This document shows, one piece after another, positions 14,993 through 24,017 of a stretch of 64,000 nucleotides of DNA. A model generated the notes under the pieces. It ran no database searches. It saw only the letters and a program-made list of their open reading frames with translations, and was not told the DNA's origin. The first letter of the stretch is position 1. Each line of letters starts with the position of its first letter. Source of the DNA: Bacilli bacterium (GTDB lineage: Bacteria; Bacillota_I; Bacilli_A; RF39; UBA660); assembly GCA_017438635.1 (NCBI GenBank), contig JAFRUZ010000005.1:1-64000 (forward strand). The letters run 5' to 3'. A program made the position numbers and the translations under genes.

Positions 14993-15259
14993 ATGAATAA
15001 AACTGATATTATAAATGAATTAATAAAAAAGACTAATCTTTCAGAAGAAAACTGTTCAAAAATAATTAACAATATAATTGGAGACTCTTCTGTAATTGGA
15101 AAAGGTAATAAAGAAAAAATAGTTGGTAAAATTTCAAAAGAACTAAAAATTTCCAAAGCAGAAGCAGAAAAGATATACGAAATAATTGCAGGTATTCTTG
15201 TTAAAGGTGTAAAAGACAAGATAAAAAACTTATTCAAATCAAAAAAGAGTGATAAATAA
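14993..15259 (+). CDS. small protein with two HU-like helical units (88 aa)
   Basis: Residues 1-30 (MNKTDIINELIKKTNLSEEN...) resemble the dimerisation helices at the N-terminus of HU proteins. Residues 38-72 (NKEKIVGKISKELKISKAEA...) look like a second copy. The beta arms that HU uses to wrap DNA are absent; a basic tail (KDKIKNLFKSKKSDK) ends the protein. Two helix-pair copies could fold together as a pseudo-dimer. DNA binding is uncertain. The ribosome site aaaggag precedes the ATG. Confidence 0.6.
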   Translation: MNKTDIINELIKKTNLSEENCSKIINNIIGDSSVIGKGNKEKIVGKISKELKISKAEAEKIYEIIAGILVKGVKDKIKNLFKSKKSDK

Positions 15260-15273
15260 TTATCACTCTTTTT
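15242..15273 (+). terminator. terminator of the 13743-15259 operon
   Basis: Hairpin aaagagtgata / tatcactcttt followed by T-run; overlaps the last codons of the HU-like gene. Confidence 0.8.
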
Positions 15274-15307
15274 ATTTTAAAAAATATAAAAATATATTAT
15301 CAATCCA

Positions 15308-15336
15308 TTTACTTATATATAACGATATAGTATAAT
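15308..15336 (+). promoter_or_regulatory. promoter of the surface protein gene
   Basis: TTTACT (15308-15313), 17 bases, TATAAT (15331-15336). Downstream, a palindrome TTAAAC-aa-GTTTAA (about 15364-15377) lies in the leader and could be an operator. Confidence 0.5.
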
Positions 15337-15411
15337 TATAAAATAGGGTAACTGTCACAAAACTTAAACAAGTTTAAACCCAAATCAGTATAAAAAAGGT
15401 GGTGATCATAA

Positions 15412-17658
15412 ATGGCAAAATCAAGATACAAAAAGAAAAAAATTACTGTGACAAATGTTTTAGCAGCTGTAGTTGTCTTGGTTGTATCATTTATGACACT
15501 TGGATATTCTGCTTTTCATCAAACAGGATTAATTACTGATACCGGAGCAACAGTTCATGCCGAGCGAGATATAAGAGTGACAGGAGTGACTGTTACAAAT
15601 CCAGTGAGTGGTGCATTATCAAACTATGAAGAATATGAAACAACCTCTATATCTACGGCGCTACAACTCCCTAATAGTGATTCTAAAATGACATATGAAG
15701 TTGAAATAACAAATTTTGGGAACATAGAAATGGGATTACATTCGATTTCAGGACTTCCAAATAATTTAAAATATTCTCTAGATTCTACCAATTATAAACT
15801 AGATGAGATGATATGTGATGATCTTGATGAGACACACTGCACTTTAGCAGCAGTCAAGAAAGTTTATATTACTATAGAATATGATACTAATGGATACAAT
15901 GCTAACAATACAACATATACATTCCAATTAGAATTCACATTTACACAGTTTGATAAAGTAGCACAAATAGGGCAAAGATATTATTCTTCACTTCAAGATG
16001 CGTTAGATAAAGTACCTAAAGATGGGACACAAACGACAGTCATACTTTTGAAAAACAGAAGTGAATCAGTTAAGACATATGCAGGACAAGATATAACTCT
16101 AAACCTTCAAAACAATACTTTAAGAAATAATCCTAATGATGATCTTGGTGGAAACGATAACGTTATAAAAAACTATGGAACACTTCGTATTTCAAATGGA
16201 AGAATTTTTTCCGATGCTACTACAAATGGTGCTGTCAACAACTATGAAAATGCTACTATTTATATAAGTGGTGGACGAATTGAAATGACTGGTGGCAGAC
16301 AAGCTTTATGGAATGACAAAGGGACTGCTTATATTTCAGATAACGCCTATTTAAGTTCAACAACAAATCAAAGATCAACAGTTCAAACAACTGCAGGTGG
16401 TACCATGTATATAACTGGAGGAACAATAATTTCCACCGGAGGAATTGCTTTAAATAATGCTGGTACACTAACAATTGGAACCCAAGGTGGAGAAGTAAGT
16501 ACCGCATCTCCATTATTTAAAGCTTATGGAGATGGTATATCATCAACAGTAAATTTTGCCTATTATGATGGAGTAATAAAAGCAAGAGGAAGTACAATCA
16601 CTGATGCAAGTAAAGCCAATCCTGTCGAATCTGGATATGGTCCAGTAACTTCGTCAGAAACAATAGATGGTCAAGCATATCATGTTACATACTTAGCTAT
16701 TTCTAAGGCAGTAAACTTTCATGCTCAAGGAGGACAAGTTAGTGAATCTGTAAGATATGTTGAAATAGGCCATCAAGTTGGACCTTTACCAACAGCATCA
16801 AGATCAGGATATACATTTGATGGATGGTTTACATCAGCATCTGGTGGAACACAAGTTTCAGCATCATATGTAGTTAATGATACTACACATTTCTATGCAC
16901 ACTGGACTCAAGTAACTGAAGTATGCCAAATAGGACAAACATTATATGCAACCTTATCAGACGCAGTTACAGCAGCAGGAAATAGTACTGTTACGATAGA
17001 AATGATAAAGAATTCATCAGAAGACGTTACAATAACAAGTGGTCAAAATATAACTATTGACCTCGGAGGATACACTCTAACTAATGTTGGTAAGAGACCA
17101 ATAATAACAACCGCTGGAACATTAACAGTAACAAATGGTTCATTTAGTACTGATGCTACACAAGCTGCCATTAATGTTACCGGAGGAACTCTAACAGTAG
17201 ATAGCGTAACAATGTCAGCAACTCAAAGACAAACAATTTATATAACGGGTGGTACTACAGTAATAACTGGAGACACACACTTAACTTCTGCTACATCTGG
17301 TAAACCTAGTGGTTCTAACATGGAAAGAGGTACTATTCAAGTTATATCAGGAACTTTAAGAGTAGAAAGTGGAGAAATAATAGCAACAGCTCAACAAGCA
17401 ATATCAAATGAAGGTACAGTATACATTGGTGTACAAGGTGGAACACTTGATGCTACAAATCCAGTACTTCAAGGCTATGTTAACGGTGTTAAATCTACTG
17501 GAACACTATATTTCTATGATGGAATTATAAAAGGTGGAACAAATGCAGTAAATGGTACTATAACAGGCACAGAAAGAAATATAACTCCGACAGATGGCTC
17601 GGAAACAATTGGTGGAAAAACATACTACACAAAATATCTTGAAGAACCACAACCATAG
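15412..17658 (+). CDS. large exported beta-helix surface protein with an InlB-type repeat
   Basis: A basic start (MAKSRYKKKK) and a hydrophobic segment (about 14-31) mark an exported protein, possibly cleaved after YSAF. Residues 40-180 form an adhesin-like beta domain. Two related blocks follow: each starts with a QIGQ...Y-x-L-x-DA motif and continues into right-handed beta-helix repeats (about 185-420 and 500-720). Between them is a Listeria-Bacteroides (InlB B-type) repeat with the signature SGYTFDGWFTSASGG and THFYAHW. No LPXTG motif, C-terminal anchor or S-layer module is seen; attachment may use the N-terminal segment. Ribosome site ggtggtgat. Role: probable adhesion or surface display (inference). 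Confidence 0.75.
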   Translation: MAKSRYKKKKITVTNVLAAVVVLVVSFMTLGYSAFHQTGLITDTGATVHAERDIRVTGVTVTNPVSGALSNYEEYETTSISTALQLPNSDSKMTYEVEITNFGNIEMGLHSISGLPNNLKYSLDSTNYKLDEMICDDLDETHCTLAAVKKVYITIEYDTNGYNANNTTYTFQLEFTFTQFDKVAQIGQRYYSSLQDALDKVPKDGTQTTVILLKNRSESVKTYAGQDITLNLQNNTLRNNPNDDLGGNDNVIKNYGTLRISNGRIFSDATTNGAVNNYENATIYISGGRIEMTGGRQALWNDKGTAYISDNAYLSSTTNQRSTVQTTAGGTMYITGGTIISTGGIALNNAGTLTIGTQGGEVSTASPLFKAYGDGISSTVNFAYYDGVIKARGSTITDASKANPVESGYGPVTSSETIDGQAYHVTYLAISKAVNFHAQGGQVSESVRYVEIGHQVGPLPTASRSGYTFDGWFTSASGGTQVSASYVVNDTTHFYAHWTQVTEVCQIGQTLYATLSDAVTAAGNSTVTIEMIKNSSEDVTITSGQNITIDLGGYTLTNVGKRPIITTAGTLTVTNGSFSTDATQAAINVTGGTLTVDSVTMSATQRQTIYITGGTTVITGDTHLTSATSGKPSGSNMERGTIQVISGTLRVESGEIIATAQQAISNEGTVYIGVQGGTLDATNPVLQGYVNGVKSTGTLYFYDGIIKGGTNAVNGTITGTERNITPTDGSETIGGKTYYTKYLEEPQP

Positions 17659-17668
17659 TAAAAAACAA

Positions 17669-17701
17669 AATAACCTTTAATATTTAAGGGTTATTTTTTT
17701 A
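17669..17701. terminator. terminator between convergent genes
   Basis: Hairpin aataaccctt-type arms (aataacctttaa / ttaagggttatt) followed by TTTTTTT. Confidence 0.75.
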
Positions 17702-18306
17702 TTCTTTATCTCTATTAAGTTTTCCTCTTGAAGATGTTTTAATTCTCTATACATAGCACTTCTGTCTACTCCTAAATAGTTGGCAAGTTCAGTATAAGTA
17801 TAAGGCAAATAAACATTCTTAGTAATTCTATTTTCTGTTTTTAATTTAAAATACTCAAGCAACTTATTTCTTATTGTTTTTTGAGATAAGAGGTGAATCC
17901 TTTCATTTTTTTCTTTTAATTTATCATAAACAATAAGTAAAAGATTACTTACAAATCTATGATAATAAGAATAGTGATAAAAACTATTGTTAACTATATT
18001 CTCAAAATCAATGATAGTTATTTTTGAATCTTCTAAAGTGATAATGTCATAATCATCATTAGCAATAGGTAAAAACATTGTGCCTAAGATATCATCTTTA
18101 CCGGCTTTTTCAATAATTATTTTTTCTCCATTGTAATTATTTTGGACAATCATTACAGAACCTTCAGAAACTATTCCAATAATGTTTTCACCTTTCATAG
18201 GGGCCAAAATAGTTTTACCACTTTTGAATGTAAAGGTATGTGTTTGTAACAATTTTAATAACTTTCCTTTATTAGTAAGGGATATATCATCAAATAGTTT
18301 TGCCAT
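17677..18306 (-). CDS. Crp/Fnr-family transcription regulator
   Basis: Residues 1-125 form a cyclic-nucleotide-binding-like beta barrel (FKSGKTILAPMKGENIIGIVSEGSVMI is spread over its first strands). Residues 140-209 form a Crp-type winged helix with YTYTELANYLGVDRSAMYRE as the recognition helix region. There are no Cys residues for an Fnr-type iron-sulfur cluster. The gene is divergent from nrdD with a 127-base gap that holds an inverted repeat, so control of anaerobic nucleotide reduction and of itself is the simplest inference. Effector unknown. Confidence 0.85.
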   Translation of the reverse strand: MAKLFDDISLTNKGKLLKLLQTHTFTFKSGKTILAPMKGENIIGIVSEGSVMIVQNNYNGEKIIIEKAGKDDILGTMFLPIANDDYDIITLEDSKITIIDFENIVNNSFYHYSYYHRFVSNLLLIVYDKLKEKNERIHLLSQKTIRNKLLEYFKLKTENRITKNVYLPYTYTELANYLGVDRSAMYRELKHLQEENLIEIKNKKITLKY

Positions 18307-18348
18307 ACTTTACACCTCTAGTAAAAATTATAACTTTTTTTGTAAAGT
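18307..18348. promoter_or_regulatory. inverted repeat in the Crp-nrdD divergent region
   Basis: ACTTTACA (18307-18314) and TGTAAAGT (18341-18348) are exact inverted copies 26 bases apart, directly next to the regulator start. They may be half-sites for the Crp/Fnr protein. The pattern is not the Fnr consensus TTGAT-N4-ATCAA. Confidence 0.35.
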
Positions 18349-18433
18349 GTGGCAAGTGCAACATTATTATTTTTTTATATTATGATATATTTTTACATAG
18401 AGATAATGTCTGAAATAGAAAGAAGGGTGCAAT

Positions 18434-20629
18434 ATGAAAGTAATAAAAAGAGATGGACACATGGTAGATTACTGTCCAGAAAAGATAGAAAACGCTATCC
18501 AAAAAGCAAATATGGAAGTTGATGAAGAAGAACAAGCGTCACCTGTCCAAATTAAGAATATTATAAAGTATATTGAAAAACTTGGTAAAAAAAGAATTTT
18601 AGTAGAAGACATCCAAGATATCATTGAAATGAAATTAATGTCAATTGGTAAATACCAACTTGCCAAAAGATATATAACATATAGATATACTAGAGAATTA
18701 GTAAGAAGAAGCAATACTACTGACTTAGCTATTAAAGAGTTAATAGATGGAGAAAATGAATATTGGAACACTGAAAACTCTAACAAAAATGCTAAAGTAG
18801 TTACTACCCAAAGAGATTACTTAGCAGGAATTACCTCTACTGATATTACTAAACGTTTCTTGCTACCAGAAGATATAGTAAGAGCACATGAAGAAGGGAT
18901 AATTCATTTCCACGATGCTGATTATTTTGCTCAAAATGCTCTTCATAACTGTGATTTAATAAACCTTGAAGATATGCTTCAAAATGGCACAAATATGAAT
19001 GGAGTAATGATTGAAAAACCACATAGATTTTTAACAGCTATGACAATTGCTACTCAGCTAATAACAGCAGTTACATCATCTCAATACGGAGGTGCAACAA
19101 TATCACTTACACATTTAGCACCATTTGTAAGAGATTCATACAATAGATTTATAGATAAATACAAAAAAAGAGGATTTAAAAAAGCAGATTGTGAAAAGTA
19201 TGCTAAAGAAGATCTTCACAAAGAAATAGTAGATGGAGTTCAAACATTTCAATATCAAATAAACTCAATGACAAATACCAATGGACAAGCACCATTCTTA
19301 AGCGTAAACATGTATCTTGGTGAAACAGAAGAGTATAAGGATGAACTTGCTATGATTATTGAAGAATTTTTAAATCAAAGAATCGAAGGAATGAAAAACG
19401 AAAAAGGAGTTTGGATAACACCAGCATTTCCAAAACTCTTATACGTTCTTGAAGAAGACAACATTCATCCAAAAAGCAAATATTACTACTTAACCAAATT
19501 AGCAGCTAAATGTACTGCAAAAAGAATGGTACCAGATTATATATCTGAAAAAGTAATGAAAGAATTAAAGAAAAATGAATATGGAGAAGGGGAATGTTAT
19601 CCTTGTATGGGATGTAGATCATTCTTAACTCCAGATAGATCAATTTCAAGAGGTAATATTGCTCATGCTAAAAACTATGTTGAAGGGAAAGGAAAGTATT
19701 ACGGTAGATTTAATCAAGGTGTAGTAACTATCAATTTACCAGATATAGCACTATCATCAGGAAAGGATATGGATCTATTCTGGAAAATATTTGATGAAAG
19801 ATTAGAACTATGCCATAGAGCACTTCAAATAAGACATAAGAGACTTTCAAAAGCAACAAGTGATGTGGCTCCTATACTATGGCAACATGGTGCACTAGCA
19901 AGATTAGAAAAAGGTGAATCAATACATGAACTATTACATCATGGATATTCAACTATCTCACTAGGATATGCTGGACTTTATGAATGTGTTAAATATATGA
20001 CAGGTCACTCACATACAGATGAAGGAATTGGCTATGATTTTGCTATTAAAGTAATGGAGCATATGAACGATGCTTGTAAAGCATGGAAAGAAGTAGAAGA
20101 TATCGATTATTCAGTATATGGAACACCAATAGAATCAACAACATACAAATTTGCTAAAGGATTAAGAGAAAGATTTGGAAAAATAAAAGGAATTACTGAT
20201 AGAGATTATATAACTAATTCTTATCATGTTCCTGTATTCGAAGAAATAGATGCTTTCACTAAGTTAAAACTTGAATCAGATTTTCAAAAATTATCACCTG
20301 GTGGAGCAATATCATATATAGAAACACCAAACTTAGAAAATAACCTTGAATCAGTTATTGAAATAATAAAGTTTATCTATGATAACATCATGTACGCAGA
20401 ACTTAATACCAAAAGCGATTACTGTCAAGTATGTGGGTTTGATGGAGAAATACTATTAGATGATAATCTTGAATGGTATTGTCCAGAATGTGGTAATAGA
20501 GATCATTCAAAACTAAATGTAGCAAGACGTACATGTGGATATATTGGAACAAATTTCTGGAATAAAGGAAGAACTGAAGAAATAAGAGATAGAGTAATGC
20601 ATATTGACAATAAGGACGATAAAGAATAA
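18434..20629 (+). CDS. nrdD: anaerobic (class III) ribonucleoside-triphosphate reductase
   Basis: The 731-residue enzyme reduces NTPs to dNTPs using a glycyl radical. Residues 1-90 are an ATP-cone (MKVIKRDGHMVDYCPEKIE) for allosteric control. The core holds the NCDLINLEDML region and CYPCMGCRSF. The C-terminus has the zinc site (CQVCGF, then CPECGN) and the glycyl-radical loop RRTCGYIGTNFWNKGR. Its activase gene nrdG overlaps by one base. The enzyme is oxygen-sensitive, so the organism can make DNA precursors without oxygen. Likely regulated by the divergent Crp/Fnr gene. Confidence 0.97.
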   Translation: MKVIKRDGHMVDYCPEKIENAIQKANMEVDEEEQASPVQIKNIIKYIEKLGKKRILVEDIQDIIEMKLMSIGKYQLAKRYITYRYTRELVRRSNTTDLAIKELIDGENEYWNTENSNKNAKVVTTQRDYLAGITSTDITKRFLLPEDIVRAHEEGIIHFHDADYFAQNALHNCDLINLEDMLQNGTNMNGVMIEKPHRFLTAMTIATQLITAVTSSQYGGATISLTHLAPFVRDSYNRFIDKYKKRGFKKADCEKYAKEDLHKEIVDGVQTFQYQINSMTNTNGQAPFLSVNMYLGETEEYKDELAMIIEEFLNQRIEGMKNEKGVWITPAFPKLLYVLEEDNIHPKSKYYYLTKLAAKCTAKRMVPDYISEKVMKELKKNEYGEGECYPCMGCRSFLTPDRSISRGNIAHAKNYVEGKGKYYGRFNQGVVTINLPDIALSSGKDMDLFWKIFDERLELCHRALQIRHKRLSKATSDVAPILWQHGALARLEKGESIHELLHHGYSTISLGYAGLYECVKYMTGHSHTDEGIGYDFAIKVMEHMNDACKAWKEVEDIDYSVYGTPIESTTYKFAKGLRERFGKIKGITDRDYITNSYHVPVFEEIDAFTKLKLESDFQKLSPGGAISYIETPNLENNLESVIEIIKFIYDNIMYAELNTKSDYCQVCGFDGEILLDDNLEWYCPECGNRDHSKLNVARRTCGYIGTNFWNKGRTEEIRDRVMHIDNKDDKE

Positions 20630-21144
20630 TGAATTACAATAAAATAAGAAAAATGGATATTTCAGATGGCCCAGGTGTAAGAGTAAGTATTTTCATGCAA
20701 GGGTGCCAGTTTCACTGTAAAAACTGTTTCAATCCAGAGACATGGGATTTTAATAAAGGAAAAGAATTTACTGAACACACTATAAATAGAGTTCTAGAAC
20801 TTGCAGAAAAGGAATACATCCAAGGTTTATCAATTCTTGGTGGAGAACCAATGCATCCAAAAAATGAAGAAAACACTTTAAAGTTAGCCAAAGCATTTAA
20901 AGAAAAATATCCTAAAAAAGATATATGGATGTGGTCAGGTTTCTTATATGAAGATATTAAAGATAAAGAAATATTTAAATATATAGATGTACTAATAGAT
21001 GGACAATATAAAGATGAATTGCATGACTTTAGATTAAAATACAGAGGTTCATCAAATCAAAGAGTAATAGATATAAAAAAGAGTATAAAAAATAAAAAAA
21101 CATGTTTATTAGATTTAAAGGAGGATTTATGTCTGGAGAAGTAA
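20629..21144 (+). CDS. nrdG: anaerobic ribonucleotide reductase activating enzyme
   Basis: A 171-residue radical-SAM protein. The cluster motif is GCQFHCKNCFN (CxxxCxxC), preceded by DISDGPGVRVSIFMQG and followed by the SAM-binding GGEP segment (SILGGEPMHPKN). It installs the glycyl radical on NrdD. The start overlaps the nrdD stop (TAATG), and the 3' end overlaps dut by 16 bases, so the three genes are translated as one unit. Confidence 0.96.
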   Translation: MNYNKIRKMDISDGPGVRVSIFMQGCQFHCKNCFNPETWDFNKGKEFTEHTINRVLELAEKEYIQGLSILGGEPMHPKNEENTLKLAKAFKEKYPKKDIWMWSGFLYEDIKDKEIFKYIDVLIDGQYKDELHDFRLKYRGSSNQRVIDIKKSIKNKKTCLLDLKEDLCLEK

Positions 21145-21572
21145 AGATAAAAAAACTAGACGAAAGAGCTACAATACCTAGTTATGGTTCAGAATATGCT
21201 GCAGGTTTTGACCTATATGCCATCCTTGACGATGAACTAACTATAAAAAGTCATGAAACAATCCTGGTAAAAACAGGACTTTCTATGGAAATACCAATAG
21301 GATATGCAGGCATGATTTTTGCAAGAAGTGGGTTAGCTACTAAAAAAGGACTTGCTCCTGCTAACAAAGTTGGAGTAGTGGATTCTGACTATAGAGGAGA
21401 AGTTATGGTAGTCCTTCATAATCATTCGAATACCTCTCAAACTATATCAAATGGTGAAAGAATAGCACAAATGGTAATAATGCCATTTTATAAAGCAGAA
21501 TTTACTGTAGTTGATGAACTAAGTAACACAGAAAGAGGATCTGGAGGATTCGGCTCAACAGGAACTAAATAA
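21129..21572 (+). CDS. dut: dUTP diphosphatase
   Basis: The 147-residue trimeric dUTPase has all five motifs: AAGFDLYA, FARSGLA, GVVDSDYRGEV (catalytic Asp/Tyr), GERIAQMVI and RGSGGFGSTG. It converts dUTP to dUMP, keeping uracil out of DNA and feeding thymidylate synthesis. The ATG at 21129 follows a strong ribosome site (aaaggagg) located inside the end of nrdG; longer upstream readings lack such a site. Coupling to nrdDG keeps dNTP production and cleaning together. Confidence 0.96.
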   Translation: MSGEVKIKKLDERATIPSYGSEYAAGFDLYAILDDELTIKSHETILVKTGLSMEIPIGYAGMIFARSGLATKKGLAPANKVGVVDSDYRGEVMVVLHNHSNTSQTISNGERIAQMVIMPFYKAEFTVVDELSNTERGSGGFGSTGTK

Positions 21573-21588
21573 AAAAGTTCCTTTTTTT
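21561..21588 (+). terminator. terminator of nrdDG-dut
   Basis: Hairpin ggaact / agttcc followed by seven T; the first arm is in the end of dut. Confidence 0.75.
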
Positions 21589-21658
21589 ATGACAAAGTGA
21601 TATAATAAACTTGTTTATAAATTATTTGCACAGATTGCAAATGAAAGGGAGTAATATT

Positions 21659-23386
21659 ATGAAAACTATATTTAATAATAGTATCAATAAGAAAAATATC
21701 GGAAAAGAAATAGAAGTATATGGCTGGGTACAAAAAAAGAGAAATCTCGGAGGTTTAATCTTCATTGATCTTCGTGATAGAAGTGGTATAGTTCAACTTG
21801 TTGTAAGACCTGAAAACAAGTTCTATAGTCTTGCAGAAACATTAAAAAATGAATATGTTATCAAAGCAATTGGTAAGGTTGTAGAAAGAGAAAGCAAAAA
21901 TAAAAATATTGCTACTGGAGACATAGAAATTGATGTAACTGATTTGGTACTTTTAAACACTAGTCTTGATATACCATTTACAATAGATGATGAAACTACT
22001 GCTCTTGAAGATACTCGTTTAAAATATAGATATTTAGATTTAAGAAGAAATGCTATTAAAGATAGACTTATTTTAAGAAGTAAAGTATGCTCTGTAATTA
22101 GAAATTATTTAAATGATCACGACTTTATTGAACTTGAAACACCTATTTTATGTAAATCAACTCCAGAAGGTGCTAGAGACTTTCTTGTTCCTTCTCGTAT
22201 GAGTAAGGGTAGTTTCTACGCATTGCCTCAATCTCCTCAAATATTTAAACAACTTTCAATGATTGGAGGACTTGAAAGATATTATCAAATTGCTAGATGT
22301 TTTAGAGATGAGGATTTAAGAGCTGATAGACAACCAGAATTTACTCAACTTGATTTAGAGATGAGTTTCGTAGATGAAGATGACGTAATGACTACAGTTG
22401 AAGGATTAATAGCACATATCTTTAAAGAAATTAAAAATATTAAAATCAAATTACCACTTATGAGAATGAAGTATAATGATGCCATGAGAGATTATGGTTC
22501 TGATAAACCAGATTTAAGATTTGGTATGAAAATAAACGATGTAAATGAAGTATTTAAAAACACAGAGTTTGAAATGTTTAAAAATGCTGAAGAAATAAGC
22601 TGCTTAGTAGTAGAAAACAGTGCTGATAAGTTCTCTAGAAAACAATTAGATTCATTAAGTGAGTTTGTAAAAACATATGGTTTAAAGGGTATATCATATT
22701 TAAAAATAGAAGATGAAACAACAGGTAGCTTAGCAAAAGCTTTAACTGATGATGAAATTAAACAATTAAAGACAGAATTAAAACTAAAGAAAAATGACTT
22801 AGTGTTATTTGGATGTGGAGATTACAATACAGTAAAAATAGGACTTGGAGCATTAAGAGTAAAACTTGGCAAGGATTTAGAGTTATACTCGAAAGATAAA
22901 TTTGCTCTTCTTTGGATAGTAGATTTTCCAGCATTTGAATACAGTGAAGAAGAACAAAGATTTGTAGCTACTCACCATCCATTTACAATGCCTAAAGATG
23001 AAGATGTAGACAAACTAATGACAGATAAAGCAAATTGTTATTCTAAAGCATATGACATTGTTATAAATGGTTATGAAGCAGGAGGAGGATCTATCCGTAT
23101 CCACGATGGAGAAGTACAAAAGAAAATGTTTGAAGCTTTAGAACTTACTGAAGCACAAATAAAAACAAAGTTTGGATTCTTTGTAGATGCTTTAAAATAT
23201 GGAACACCTCCACATGGTGGAATAGCATTTGGACTTGAAAGATGGATAATGATTCTAAGTGGAACTGATAATATTCGTGATGTAATAGCATTCCCAAAAA
23301 CAGCAAGCGGAAATGATTTAATGAGTGAATGCCCTAACTTAGTAGAAAAAGAACAGTTAGATGAATTAGGAATAAAACTAAAATAA
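21659..23386 (+). CDS. aspS: aspartyl-tRNA synthetase
   Basis: The 575-residue class II synthetase has an OB-fold anticodon domain (EVYGWVQKKRNLGGLIFIDLRDRSG split over strands), motif 1 near IELETPILCKSTPEGARDF, motif 2 CFRDEDLRADRQPEFTQLD, a bacterial GAD insertion (about 280-400), and motif 3 GIAFGLERWIMIL. The start ATG at 21659 has the ribosome site aaaggga. No T-box is visible upstream. Whether it also charges tRNA-Asn cannot be told from the sequence alone. A terminator follows. Confidence 0.97.
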   Translation: MKTIFNNSINKKNIGKEIEVYGWVQKKRNLGGLIFIDLRDRSGIVQLVVRPENKFYSLAETLKNEYVIKAIGKVVERESKNKNIATGDIEIDVTDLVLLNTSLDIPFTIDDETTALEDTRLKYRYLDLRRNAIKDRLILRSKVCSVIRNYLNDHDFIELETPILCKSTPEGARDFLVPSRMSKGSFYALPQSPQIFKQLSMIGGLERYYQIARCFRDEDLRADRQPEFTQLDLEMSFVDEDDVMTTVEGLIAHIFKEIKNIKIKLPLMRMKYNDAMRDYGSDKPDLRFGMKINDVNEVFKNTEFEMFKNAEEISCLVVENSADKFSRKQLDSLSEFVKTYGLKGISYLKIEDETTGSLAKALTDDEIKQLKTELKLKKNDLVLFGCGDYNTVKIGLGALRVKLGKDLELYSKDKFALLWIVDFPAFEYSEEEQRFVATHHPFTMPKDEDVDKLMTDKANCYSKAYDIVINGYEAGGGSIRIHDGEVQKKMFEALELTEAQIKTKFGFFVDALKYGTPPHGGIAFGLERWIMILSGTDNIRDVIAFPKTASGNDLMSECPNLVEKEQLDELGIKLK

Positions 23387-23392
23387 TAAAAT

Positions 23393-23424
23393 AAAGATAC
23401 TAATAATGATTAGTATCTTTTTTA
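23393..23424 (+). terminator. terminator of aspS
   Basis: Hairpin aagatacta / tagtatctt followed by TTTTTT. Confidence 0.8.
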
Positions 23425-23492
23425 TTGTAAAAATTGACTTTTTAACGAAAATATGGTATAATTATAGCACATTTTTAAAAGGGGTTTTGGAA

Positions 23493-23963
23493 ATGAAAAA
23501 AGAGATATTATATAGAGTCTTTAGAATTATTTTAGTTATAATTTTTGTAGTATTTTTCTCTATGATAAGAAATAATGTAAAAGCAAGTTATGATAAGGCA
23601 GGAGTAATAATGGATAGTATGCCTGGTTTTACAGTGACACAAGTAGATGACAATATAGATAAAAGTTGTGGTTTAAAAGAAGAACACAGTGTACAAATAA
23701 AGAATGTAATACATAAAAAACAAAATGTCTCATTTGTTTTAAACAATACGAATGATGCCTACCCATATAATTATATGAACTATACTATTATGAAAAATGA
23801 TACAATAGTTAAAAAAGGTATAATTAAAGAAGAAGGGACTTTATATAAAGCAACTATCGATAAGAATGAAGACAGTATATATAAAATAATACTTACAATG
23901 AGTCAAGATGATATAAATGCCTTAGGTGGCATATCAACATATGCAGAATTTACATTTATTTAA
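23493..23963 (+). CDS. exported/membrane-anchored hypothetical protein (156 aa)
   Basis: A basic start (MKKEILYRVFR) and one hydrophobic helix (about 12-30) indicate an anchored or secreted protein. The rest is a small beta-rich domain with a lone Cys (DKSCGLKEEH). I do not recognise the family. The ATG at 23493 is chosen for the ribosome site aggggttttgg; the frame is open further upstream but overlaps the aspS terminator. It has its own -10 box (TATAAT near 23457) and its own terminator. Confidence 0.6.
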   Translation: MKKEILYRVFRIILVIIFVVFFSMIRNNVKASYDKAGVIMDSMPGFTVTQVDDNIDKSCGLKEEHSVQIKNVIHKKQNVSFVLNNTNDAYPYNYMNYTIMKNDTIVKKGIIKEEGTLYKATIDKNEDSIYKIILTMSQDDINALGGISTYAEFTFI

Positions 23964-23990
23964 AGTGATTTGTTAACAAATCACTTTTTA
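23962..23990 (+). terminator. terminator
   Basis: Hairpin aaagtgatttgtt / aacaaatcacttt followed by TT runs. Confidence 0.8.
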
Positions 23991-24017
23991 TGTGGTAATA
24001 TAAATATGGGTGATAAA

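Noticed and set aside
21589-21658. Possible T-box before aspS
   Set aside because: The gap is only about 70 bases with a small TTGCA/TGCAA repeat; no AGAGAG or T-box sequence is present.
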